Positions 50,251-58,149 of a stretch of DNA of 64,000 nucleotides are shown here, piece by piece. A program made the translations under genes and the position numbers. Within the stretch, counting starts at the first letter, position 1; the number at the start of each line of letters is the position of its first letter. Under the pieces are notes generated by a model that worked only from the letters and a program-made list of their open reading frames with translations, was not told the DNA's origin and made no database searches. Origin of the DNA: Solimonas_A sp035476855 (GTDB lineage: Bacteria; Pseudomonadota; Gammaproteobacteria; Nevskiales; Nevskiaceae); contig DATILC010000168.1 of NCBI GenBank assembly GCA_035476855.1, positions 1-64,000 on the forward strand, given 5' to 3'.

Positions 50251-51707
50251 AAATCTTCAGCGCCTTTCTCGCTACCGAAACCAACACTTCGGGCGTGGTG
50301 CCCACCGGCAGCGTCGACTTTGAGAACTGCGGGTTCTTCCGCGGCGATGCCAGCCTCCGCCATCCCACCGGCTTCGGCGCCTCGCATGTGCTGCTCAAGC
50401 GCCTGGCCGCCGAAGACGGACACACGATCGTCGAGAGCCTGACTGCCCATGCCCAGCCTTCCGGCATCACGCAGCGGTCTGTCTACGAGCAGTATCGCGA
50501 CTGGATACTTGAAGACCTGAAAGCGGCGATGCCGGTGCAGGGCGTGATCCTGATCATGCACGGTGCCATGGTTGCCGAGGGCTACGACGATTGCGAAGGC
50601 GACACGATCGGCAAGGTTCGCGAGCTGGTCGGCCCCGGTGTGCCCATCGGCGTGGAACTCGACCTGCACTGCCATTTCAGCGAGCAGATGCACAGCCAGG
50701 CCGATGTGATCATCGCCTACAAGGAATACCCGCATACCGACACGATGGAGCGGCTGGAAGAACTCTATCGCCTGGTCGTGCGGCAGGCCGGGGGCCGGAT
50801 CAGGCCGGTGACGGCCGTGCACGACCTGCGCATGATGGGCATCTGGCACACCACGAAGGAACCCATGATCTCCTTCGTGCAGCGCATGAAGTCCCATGAA
50901 GGTCGCAATGGCATCCTGTCGGTGTCGCTGGGCCATGGCTTTCCCTGGGGCGATACCCCGGACACCGGCGCGAAGCTCTGGGTGGTCGCCGACGGCGATC
51001 TGGCCGGCGCGCAGGCGCTGGCCGACCAGCTGGGGCGCGAACTCTGGGCGCTGCGGCAGCAGATCTGGCAGCCGCCCCTGACCATCAAGGAAACGATCGA
51101 GGCAGTCCGGCGCACGGCGGCAGGCCCCGTCGTGCTGGCCGATGTCGCGGACAACCCGGGTGGTGGCGCCATGAGCGACAGCACCTTCATCCTGCGCGCC
51201 CTGCTGGATGCCGGCATCCACGATGCCGCACTCGGCATCTACTGGGACCAGGGAGCCGTCAGCCTGTGCCAGAGCGCCGGCGTCGGCGCGCGACTCAATC
51301 TGCGCATCGGCGGCAAATGCGGCCCGCTCTCCGGAGACCCGGTCGACCTGCCGGTCACGGTCAAGGCCATCGTGCCCGATCACTTCAACCACGGACTCGG
51401 CTTCCGCTGGCCCTTCGGCACCGGGGTCTGGGTGCAGACCGACCAGGGCATGGATATCGCCCTGTGCAGTTCGCGCGGCCAGGTCCTGTCCCGCGAGGCC
51501 TTCGAGAATCTCGGCATCCCGCTCGCGGGCAGGAGGGTCATCGTGGTCAAGTCCACGCAGCATTTCCACGCCGCGTTCGCGCCGATCGCGAAGCAGGTTC
51601 TCTACGTCGGCGCCCCCGGCGCGCTCACGCAGAACTTCGCCGAGATGAGCTTCAGCAAGCGCGACAACAACTTCTGGCCGCGCGTTGCCGATCCCTACGG
51701 CGGTTGA
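50247..51707 (+). CDS. M81-family metallopeptidase (MlrC-like)
   Basis: 486 residues from GTG. N-terminus MKIFSAFLATETNTSGVVPT is the family opener. The metal site is around VELDLHCHFSEQMHSQADVI (D-x-H pattern), preceded by ILIMHGAMVAEG. The C-terminal MlrC domain contains VLADVADNPGGGAMSDSTFI and HFHAAFAPIAKQVLYVGAPG. MlrC of the microcystin pathway hydrolyses the Adda-containing tetrapeptide; the family at large is broader. Coupled to the transporter, followed by a MITE. Confidence 0.88.
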   Translation: MKIFSAFLATETNTSGVVPTGSVDFENCGFFRGDASLRHPTGFGASHVLLKRLAAEDGHTIVESLTAHAQPSGITQRSVYEQYRDWILEDLKAAMPVQGVILIMHGAMVAEGYDDCEGDTIGKVRELVGPGVPIGVELDLHCHFSEQMHSQADVIIAYKEYPHTDTMERLEELYRLVVRQAGGRIRPVTAVHDLRMMGIWHTTKEPMISFVQRMKSHEGRNGILSVSLGHGFPWGDTPDTGAKLWVVADGDLAGAQALADQLGRELWALRQQIWQPPLTIKETIEAVRRTAAGPVVLADVADNPGGGAMSDSTFILRALLDAGIHDAALGIYWDQGAVSLCQSAGVGARLNLRIGGKCGPLSGDPVDLPVTVKAIVPDHFNHGLGFRWPFGTGVWVQTDQGMDIALCSSRGQVLSREAFENLGIPLAGRRVIVVKSTQHFHAAFAPIAKQVLYVGAPGALTQNFAEMSFSKRDNNFWPRVADPYGG

Positions 51708-51711
51708 GACA

Positions 51712-51977
51712 AGGGCCTGTTAACGCTATGAACGCCGCCGCGACGGAGACCGTTTTGGTGCAGGGCTATGTCCCGGCACGCGCCGTGTACTCGAAGTACA
51801 TCAGCGGGGCGGGACGACGCCGTGCGCCAAAACGGTCCCGCCCTCCGGGTGCCACCATATTTTCCGCCATGCTGTGTTACTCGTCGGTTACTTGGAACCA
51901 CCAAGCTCCCTCCTCGCGTCGTGCCTGGCGGAAAATCTGGTGGCATCGCAGCGACGTTCATAGCGTTAACAGGCCCT
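51712..51977. mobile_element. MITE-like element, 23-base perfect terminal inverted repeats
   Basis: The left end, starting AGGGCCTGTTAACGCTATGA (51712-51734), is the exact mirror of the right end (51955-51977). Inside are nested inverted pairs: GACCGTTTTGG/CCAAAACGGTC, TGTACT/AGTACA, and GCCACCATATTTTCCGCCA against TGGCGGAAAATCTGGTGGC. No protein coded. It sits between the M81 stop and the dehydratase ATG, two bases from the latter. No clear target duplication seen. Confidence 0.78.
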
Positions 51978-51978
51978 A

Positions 51979-53190
51979 ATGCTGCCCCTGGACTTCGACA
52001 GCATCCTGGCCGCGCGGCGGCGCCTGCAGGGGCAGATCAGCCACACGCCGCTGACGCGATCGCGCGTGCTGTCGGACATGACCCAGGCCAATGTCTGGCT
52101 GAAGTTCGAGAACTTCCAGTTCACCGCCAGCTTCAAGGAGCGCGGCGCCCTCAACAAGCTGCTCTCCCTGGACGCAGAACAACGCCAGGCCGGCGTGGTG
52201 GCGATGTCGGCCGGCAACCACGCGCAAGGTGTCGCCTACCATGCAACGCGGCTCGGCATCCGCAGCCTGATCGTGATGCCGCGCGGCACACCCTTCGTCA
52301 AGGTGCGCAATACGCAGCAACTCGGCGCCGAGGTGATCCTCTGGGGCGACTCGCTGGCCGAGGCCGCGAGCCACATGGAGGAGGAGTACGTCGGCCGGCA
52401 CGGCATGACGCTGGTGCATCCCTACGACGATCCGGAAATCATCGCCGGCCAGGGCACCGTGGCACTCGAGATGCTGGAGGCCGAGCGTAGCCTCGACACC
52501 ATCGTCGTCCCGGTCGGCGGCGGCGGACTGATTGGTGGCGTCGCGCTCGCTGCACAGGGCTGGCCGGGCGTGCGGGTGGTCGGCGTGGAGTCGGCGCTCT
52601 ACCCCTGCGCGCAGGCCGCCCTCAAGGGCGATCCCTCGATGGTGACCGGAGGCCAGACCATTGCCGAGGGCATCGCGGTGCGCAGCATCGGCCGCCTGCC
52701 GCTGGAGATCCTGCGTGCGCTGAACCCCCTGCTGCTCAGCGTGGACGAGCCCGCCATCGAGCGCGCCATCGCGCTGCTCGCGAGCATCGAGAAGGTGATC
52801 GTCGAAGGCGCCGGCGCCGCCGGTCTCGCCGCACTGCTGGGCCACGGCGCGGAGTTCCACGGGCGCAACATCGGCATCGTCCTCAGCGGCGGCAACATCG
52901 ATACGCGCCTGCTGGCTTCCGTCCTGATGCGCCAGTTGGTGCAGGAATCGCGGCTGGTGGCCCTGTCGATCGAGGTGGAAGACCGGCCCGGATTTCTGTC
53001 GCGGGTGGCCGGCTGCATCGGCGAAGCCGGCGGCAACATCGTCCAGGTCGAGCATGATCGTCTGCACGGCGGCATCCATGCGAAAAGTGCCTCGCTGCAG
53101 GTACAGCTCGAGGCCCAGGACGAGGCCCATGTTGCGAGGATCGTCCAGGCCCTCGAAACCGCGGGTTTCACGGCCCGGGCGATCCGGTAG
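51979..53190 (+). CDS. Threonine/serine dehydratase with ACT domain
   Basis: 403 residues. PLP fold type II: PLP lysine in FQFTASFKERGALNK, AMSAGNHAQGVAYHA, glycine loop VVPVGGGGLIGGVALA, and a C-terminal ACT domain (about 325-400: LVALSIEVEDRPGFLSRVAG). Like catabolic threonine ammonia-lyase: deaminates Thr or Ser to 2-oxo acids through enamine intermediates. A RidA gene lies later in the island. Its start is two bases after a MITE terminal repeat, so its ribosome site (weak AGG) and perhaps promoter lie within the element. Confidence 0.9.
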   Translation: MLPLDFDSILAARRRLQGQISHTPLTRSRVLSDMTQANVWLKFENFQFTASFKERGALNKLLSLDAEQRQAGVVAMSAGNHAQGVAYHATRLGIRSLIVMPRGTPFVKVRNTQQLGAEVILWGDSLAEAASHMEEEYVGRHGMTLVHPYDDPEIIAGQGTVALEMLEAERSLDTIVVPVGGGGLIGGVALAAQGWPGVRVVGVESALYPCAQAALKGDPSMVTGGQTIAEGIAVRSIGRLPLEILRALNPLLLSVDEPAIERAIALLASIEKVIVEGAGAAGLAALLGHGAEFHGRNIGIVLSGGNIDTRLLASVLMRQLVQESRLVALSIEVEDRPGFLSRVAGCIGEAGGNIVQVEHDRLHGGIHAKSASLQVQLEAQDEAHVARIVQALETAGFTARAIR

Positions 53191-53210
53191 CAAGAGGTCC
53201 CCCGGTATTT

Positions 53211-53226
53211 CCAGTGTTTTCACGAG
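53211..53226 (-). promoter_or_regulatory. Candidate LuxR-regulon box upstream of dgcN copy 2
   Basis: Minus strand CTCGTGAAAACACTGG with the ten-base core GTGAAAACAC identical to the box before luxR copy 1. TACTGA begins 25 bases past it (53252), the same spacing as at dgcN copy 1. It is 61 bases before the start codon. Confidence 0.5.
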
Positions 53227-53287
53227 TCGCCGCCGGTCGCGGCGGCTGCTTTACTGACAACTTCGCAGCTCCACCCAGAGATCTTTC

Positions 53288-54358
53288 ATGGGCACCCCGA
53301 ATTCCACCGTAGACCCCGCCGCTGCAGGCGCCGCCCAGCCGCTGGCCACCACCATCAGCCTGCGACAGCCCTACCTGCTGTTCCTCGGCGACGCCAGCCA
53401 CTCCTCGCGCGCCAAGACCGCGCTGGGCATCCGCGACTGGGCGCCGGAAACCTGCGCCGCGCAGCTGCGCCTGCCCGGCTGCGCCGTGGACCTCGGCCTG
53501 CCGGACCTGACGCCGGCGCAGTCCGCGCAGCAGGGGATCGGCTCGCTGCTGATCGGCATCGCGCCGATCGGCGGCCAGTTCAGCGAAGGCTGGCTGCCGA
53601 CGCTGTTCGCCGCCGTCGAAGCCGGCCTCGACATCGTCAGCGGCCTGCACGCCAAGCTCGGCGATGTGCCCGGCCTGGCCGCGGCGGCCAAGGCCCGCGG
53701 CGTGCGCCTGATCGACGTGCGCTGCCCGCCGCCGGGCCTGCCGGTCGGCTCCGGCCGCAAGCGCGGCGGCAAGCGTCTGCTCACCGTCGGCACCGACTGC
53801 GCCCTTGGCAAGAAGTACACGGCACTGGCACTGGCCAAGGCGCTGCGCGCCCAGGGCGTGGCAGCGGATTTCCGCGCCACCGGGCAGACCGGCATCATGA
53901 TCGCCGGCACCGGCCTGCCGCTGGATGCGGTCATTTCCGATTTCACCGCCGGTGCCGCCGAGTGCCTGTCGCCGGATGCGGCGGCAGATCACTGGGACAT
54001 CGTCGAGGGCCAGGGCTCGCTGTATCACCCGGCCTATGCCGGCGTGACGCTGGGCCTGGTGCACGGCTCGCAGCCGGACGCGATGGTGCTCTGCCACGAG
54101 CCGGGCCGTGACCATATCTGGGGCTATCCCGACTACCCCACACCCTCGCTGAAGACCGCCATCGAGGACTACGAACGCGCGGCGCGGCTGACCAATCCGA
54201 AGGCGCGCGTCGTCGGCATCGCCTTCAACACCTCGATGCTCGACGACGCGGCGCGCACGAAGCTGCTGGCGGAGACCGAGCGCGAGCTGGGCCTGCCCTG
54301 CTTCGATCCGATCAAGAGCCCGCTCGACGCCGTGGTCCGCAGTATCCTCGCCCTCTGA
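53288..54358 (+). CDS. dgcN: D-glutamate N-acetyltransferase DgcN-like (DUF1611), copy 2
   Basis: 356 residues, paralogue of 39081-40127. ISLRQPYLLFLGDASHSSRA, then the P-loop-like GTDCALGKKYTALALAKAL, ATGQTGIMIAGTGLPLDAV, and EGQGSLYHPAYAGVTLGLVH. The N-terminal 20 residues (Ala/Thr-rich) have no match in copy 1. First gene of a long plus-strand run (dgcN, dgcA, S12, class A, S12, TonB receptor, hydrolase, RidA). Confidence 0.88.
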   Translation: MGTPNSTVDPAAAGAAQPLATTISLRQPYLLFLGDASHSSRAKTALGIRDWAPETCAAQLRLPGCAVDLGLPDLTPAQSAQQGIGSLLIGIAPIGGQFSEGWLPTLFAAVEAGLDIVSGLHAKLGDVPGLAAAAKARGVRLIDVRCPPPGLPVGSGRKRGGKRLLTVGTDCALGKKYTALALAKALRAQGVAADFRATGQTGIMIAGTGLPLDAVISDFTAGAAECLSPDAAADHWDIVEGQGSLYHPAYAGVTLGLVHGSQPDAMVLCHEPGRDHIWGYPDYPTPSLKTAIEDYERAARLTNPKARVVGIAFNTSMLDDAARTKLLAETERELGLPCFDPIKSPLDAVVRSILAL

Positions 54359-54365
54359 AACCATC

Positions 54366-55352
54366 ATGACCCGCAAGCTCAGCGTACATACCGAAACCTG
54401 GCCGGCCGTAGCGCCCTTCCGCATCACCGGGCGCAGCGTGAACGAATTCGACACCCTCGTTGCCGCGATCGGCGAAGGCAACCGGGCGGGCCAAGGCGAA
54501 GGCATGGCCATCCACTACCTCGGCGAGACCGAGGAGTCGATGCTGGCGCAGATCGAATCGGCGCGCGCCGCGATCGAGGCTGGCGCCGACCGCGAGGCGC
54601 TGCGCTCGCTGCTGCCGCCCGGCAGCGCCCGCAATACGCTGGATGCCGCACTCTGGGATCTCGAGTCCCGCCTCAGCGGCAAGTCCGCATGGAAGCTTGC
54701 CGGCGTCGAAGCCCGCACCGTGGAAACGGTCTGCACCATCGGCATCGAGGCCGAGCCTGAGGCCATGGGCGAAAAGGCGGCGCGGGTGAAGCATCCGCTG
54801 CTGAAGATCAAGCTCGACGGCGACCGTCCGGTGGAACGCGTGGAGGCCATCCGCCGCCGCCGCCCCGATGCCCGCCTGGTGGTCGACGCCAACCAGGGGT
54901 GGAGCTTCGAACAGCTGCGCGAGATCGCCGGGCCGATGCAGCGCCTCGGCGTGCTCTTCATCGAGCAGCCGCTGCGCCGTGGCCAGGACGAGGCCCTGGA
55001 AGGCTACAAGGCGCCGCTGCCGCTCGCCGCCGACGAGTCCTGCCAGCATCTGGGAGAACTGGAGCAGGCCACGCGCCGCTACCAGATGATCAACATCAAG
55101 CTCGACAAGTGCGGCGGCCTGACCGAGGGCCTGCTGCTGGCACGCGCGGCGCGGGAGCGCGGCCTCGGCCTGATGGTCGGCTGCATGGGCGGCAGCTCGC
55201 TGGCGATGGCGCCGGCGCATGTGCTGGCCCAGCTCTGCGACTACGTCGATATCGACGGACCCCTGCTGCTGAAGAACGACCGCATCGGCGGCTTCAACTA
55301 TGCAGCCGGCCAGGTCAGCCTGCCGGCCACCGGCTTCTGCTGGGGCAGCTGA
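54366..55352 (+). CDS. dgcA: N-acetyl-D-glutamate racemase DgcA-like, copy 2
   Basis: 328 residues. Enolase-superfamily ligands: LKIKLDGD, VVDANQGW, FIEQPL, AADES, INIKLDKCGG. The N-terminus MTRKLSVHTETWPAVAPFRI fits the capping domain. Seven bases after dgcN copy 2. Same chemistry as copy 1 expected; divergence of cap-domain residues might reflect a different N-acyl or dipeptide substrate. Confidence 0.87.
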   Translation: MTRKLSVHTETWPAVAPFRITGRSVNEFDTLVAAIGEGNRAGQGEGMAIHYLGETEESMLAQIESARAAIEAGADREALRSLLPPGSARNTLDAALWDLESRLSGKSAWKLAGVEARTVETVCTIGIEAEPEAMGEKAARVKHPLLKIKLDGDRPVERVEAIRRRRPDARLVVDANQGWSFEQLREIAGPMQRLGVLFIEQPLRRGQDEALEGYKAPLPLAADESCQHLGELEQATRRYQMINIKLDKCGGLTEGLLLARAARERGLGLMVGCMGGSSLAMAPAHVLAQLCDYVDIDGPLLLKNDRIGGFNYAAGQVSLPATGFCWGS

Positions 55353-55368
55353 GAGCGCAGGAGCGACG

Positions 55369-57006
55369 ATGGAACTGACCACCGACTACCGCCAGAAGCT
55401 CGACGCGCTGCTGCAGCCCTGGAACCGCAGCGATGCCCCGGGCCTCATCATCGGCGTGGCCCATCGCGGCCGCGCGATCTACCGCCGCGGCTTCGGCCTG
55501 GCCAGCGTCCAGCAGGGGCAGGCCAACACGCCGCTGACGCGCATGCGCATCGGCTCCACCAGCAAGCACTTCGCCTGTCTGTCGGCCCTGCTGCTGGCAG
55601 AGGACGGACAGCTGGACATCGACGCAGCGCTGCGCCGCTATCTCCCGGAGCTGGACGGCATCAGCGGCGAGCCGACCCTGCGCGAGTGCATGCAGCACGT
55701 CAGCGGTCTGCGCGACCCCAATGACCTGCTGCTGCTCATGGTCAACAAGAGCTGGAACAACATCCCGGCGCCCGGCCACCTGCTGCAGCTGGGCCGCCGC
55801 CTGGACAGCCTCAACTTCCCGCGTGGCGAGCGGATGATCTACAACAACCAGGGCTACCACCTGCTGACGCGCGTGATCGAGCGCATCAGCGGCATGGCCT
55901 ATGGCGACTTCCTGCGCGAACGCATCCTCAGCCCCATGCGCATGCACGACACCGCGCTGCTGCCCAGCGACTACACGCTGCTGCCGGGCCTGGCCGACCT
56001 GCATCTGAAGGACGGTGATGGCTGGCGCCGCGGCCTGTTCCCCAGCGAGGAACTGCTGGGCGAAGGCGGCATGGTCTCCACCATCGACGACATGCTGACC
56101 TGGCTCGTACATCTGCGCAGCCCCGACAAGACCGTCGGCAATGCATCGAGCTGGGAGCAGATGCTGCGCAAGCCGCGCTACAGCAGCGGCGCCGAGGGCG
56201 ACTATTGCCTGGGCCTGGTGCGCGAATGCTGGCGCGGCATCGAGATCGTCCACCACGCCGGCGGAGTCATCGGCGGCAACAGCCAGATGCTCACCGTGCC
56301 TGCGCATGAACTCGACGTGATCGTGCTGTGCAATCGCAACGACGCTTCCTCGCCGGTGCTGGCCAACCGCATCGTCGAGACGCTGCTGGGCGAGGCGCTG
56401 GAACCCGTCGCTGCTCCGGCAGCGCGGCCGGATCTGCTCGGCCGCTGGTATGCGCCGGACTCACGTCGCCTGATCGGCCTGCTGGAAACACCCACGCTCG
56501 GCGAGGCAACACCCGCGCTGGCGCTGAGCGTCCACGGCCAGGCGCTGGGCCTGGTCACGGAACGCGACGGGCAATGGGTCATGAGCTGCTCGGCGCATGG
56601 GCGCATCGCCGTCACCCTGCCGACCGAAGAGCAGCCAGACTCCCTGCAGGGCAGCGACAATGGCCATGCCGAAATCTGGCAGCGCCTGCCCGACAGCGGC
56701 CCCGCCGTTGAAGCACTGGCGGAAGACCTCGTCGGCCGTTACCGTGAGACCGAACTCGGCGTGGAGGTCGCGATCGTGCTGATCGACGGTGCACTTCACA
56801 TTGACCTGCTGCCGGTCTCCGGCCACAGCCGCCTGCGGCTGACGCCGTACACAATGGACGTCTGCGGCTTTGTCCACGAGTCCAATGCCTTTGCCACCTA
56901 CCCGCTCGTCGGCAGCCTCGCCATCGAGCGTCGCGAGGATCGTGTCACGGGCCTGTGGCTCAACAGCGCGCGCACCCGCAATCTCCGGCTGGAGCGCCAT
57001 GCCTGA
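55369..57006 (+). CDS. S12-family serine hydrolase, D-aminopeptidase-like (paralogue 2)
   Basis: 545 residues. Ser63-T-S-Lys66, YNN in RMIYNNQGYH, HAG in IVHHAGGVIGGNSQM. C-terminal barrel ends VTGLWLNSARTRNLRLERHA. No signal peptide. SD CAGGAG seven bases before ATG 55369. Sits 16 bases after dgcA copy 2 and overlaps the next gene by eight bases. Confidence 0.87.
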   Translation: MELTTDYRQKLDALLQPWNRSDAPGLIIGVAHRGRAIYRRGFGLASVQQGQANTPLTRMRIGSTSKHFACLSALLLAEDGQLDIDAALRRYLPELDGISGEPTLRECMQHVSGLRDPNDLLLLMVNKSWNNIPAPGHLLQLGRRLDSLNFPRGERMIYNNQGYHLLTRVIERISGMAYGDFLRERILSPMRMHDTALLPSDYTLLPGLADLHLKDGDGWRRGLFPSEELLGEGGMVSTIDDMLTWLVHLRSPDKTVGNASSWEQMLRKPRYSSGAEGDYCLGLVRECWRGIEIVHHAGGVIGGNSQMLTVPAHELDVIVLCNRNDASSPVLANRIVETLLGEALEPVAAPAARPDLLGRWYAPDSRRLIGLLETPTLGEATPALALSVHGQALGLVTERDGQWVMSCSAHGRIAVTLPTEEQPDSLQGSDNGHAEIWQRLPDSGPAVEALAEDLVGRYRETELGVEVAIVLIDGALHIDLLPVSGHSRLRLTPYTMDVCGFVHESNAFATYPLVGSLAIERREDRVTGLWLNSARTRNLRLERHA

Positions 57007-57877
57007 AGGCCCCGATGACTTCGACGCACTGTTCCGGGCCGCCGGAGTCGATGGCTGGCTGCATGCGCTGGACCTGAGCAGCGGCCGCGAGATCGACCAT
57101 GGCGCCGATCAGCCGGTGGTGGCCGCCTCGGTGTTCAAGATCCCGGTGCTGGTCGAACTGTGCCGGCAGGCCGACGCTGGGCAGATCGATCTCGCCGAAG
57201 CTGTCCATGTCCCTGCCGAAGACCGCGCCGCGGGCTCCACCGGCCTGTCGATGGGCCTGGATGCCGCTACGCACAGCTGGCGCGACCTGGCCCTGTCGAT
57301 GATCGTGGTCAGCGACAACGCCACCACCGATGTCTTGTGCGCACGGCTGGGCCTCGACCGCATCAACGCGGCGATGGCTGCGCTAGGCCTGCCGGGGACG
57401 CAGCTCGAAGGTGATTGCCGGTACCTGTTCGCACAGATGGCCGCAGATGCCGGCTGTACGGGCCTGGCCGACTTCCCGCCGAAACCTGATCCGGAACTGC
57501 TGGGCCGCCTGCGCGTACTTCAACCCTTGCTCACCAACCGCACGACGCCACGCGAAGCCACGCGCCTGCTGGTCGCGATCTGGCGCGACCAGGCCGCCTC
57601 GACGGAGAGCTGCGCGTTGATGCGCCGCATCCTCGGCGCGCAGGTCTGGCCGCATCGCCTCGCGTCCGGCTTCCCCGAGGACGAGATTCGCACGGCCGGC
57701 AAGACCGGCACCCTGATCATCGTGCGCAACGAGGCGGGTGTCGTCAGCTACCCCGACGGCAGCCACTACGCCGTATCGGTCTTCACCCGCAGCCACGAAG
57801 TACGCGCGAAGCACCCCGCGCAGGACCGCGCGATCGGCCAGGCAGCGCGCCTCGCCGTGGACCTGCTGCGGGGCTGA
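56999..57877 (+). CDS. Class A beta-lactamase-like serine hydrolase
   Basis: 292 residues. Ser44-V-F-Lys47 (VVAASVFKIPVL), SDN in MIVVSDNATTDVL, and KTG in EIRTAGKTGTLIIV: all three class A active-site elements. The Glu166 loop of true beta-lactamases is not evident. It lacks a signal peptide, unusual for a resistance enzyme, and sits among peptide-degradation genes. So amidase or peptidase activity on an internal D-peptide is more likely than antibiotic resistance (inference). Confidence 0.85.
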   Translation: MPEGPDDFDALFRAAGVDGWLHALDLSSGREIDHGADQPVVAASVFKIPVLVELCRQADAGQIDLAEAVHVPAEDRAAGSTGLSMGLDAATHSWRDLALSMIVVSDNATTDVLCARLGLDRINAAMAALGLPGTQLEGDCRYLFAQMAADAGCTGLADFPPKPDPELLGRLRVLQPLLTNRTTPREATRLLVAIWRDQAASTESCALMRRILGAQVWPHRLASGFPEDEIRTAGKTGTLIIVRNEAGVVSYPDGSHYAVSVFTRSHEVRAKHPAQDRAIGQAARLAVDLLRG

Positions 57878-57917
57878 TCGGCCAGGCCCATCAACAGGCC
57901 CTTGCATGTTGCTGTGG

Positions 57918-58073
57918 TGATGCCATCCATGGCGAGACGGCCGTTCGCCCATTGAACCCCGGCCCATGCTTGGCTTACTTCGGCATGACATTGAGTCATG
58001 CCTCAGCCGGGCCAAGCATTCCATGGCCGGGCGTTCGGGCGCCTCGCGGCCCTTGGCCGCGAAGCAGGCGCCC
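57918..58073. repeat. Dispersed structured repeat, copy B (both hairpins)
   Basis: Hairpin I: outer ATGCTTGGC (57966-57974)/GCCAAGCAT (58011-58019), inner GGCATGAC (57982-57989)/GTCATGCC (57995-58002), loop ATTGA. Then CCATGGCCGGGCG. Hairpin II: GGGCGCCT (58037-58044)/AGGCGCCC (58066-58073) enclosing CGCGGCC/GGCCGCG, with bulge AAGC at 58062-58065. It lies between two genes of one apparent operon. Confidence 0.88.
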
Positions 58074-58149
58074 TCACCCAGTATTTCCGCAGATAGCCGG
58101 TGGTCCGCCGATGGGAGACGATCTGGACATCACGATCCGGATGCCCCCC

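Noticed and set aside
51695..51961. Small frames inside the 51.7-52.0 kb region
   Set aside because: They lie within the MITE's inverted repeats and have no domain or ribosome site.
56999..57877. Antibiotic-resistance beta-lactamase
   Set aside because: No signal peptide, no clear Glu166 loop, and placement inside a peptide-degradation operon.
58095..58110. Possible seventh regulatory box before the third S12 gene (CCGGTGGTCCGCCGAT)
   Set aside because: Only one half-site agrees and the A-rich centre is missing; likely chance in GC-rich sequence.
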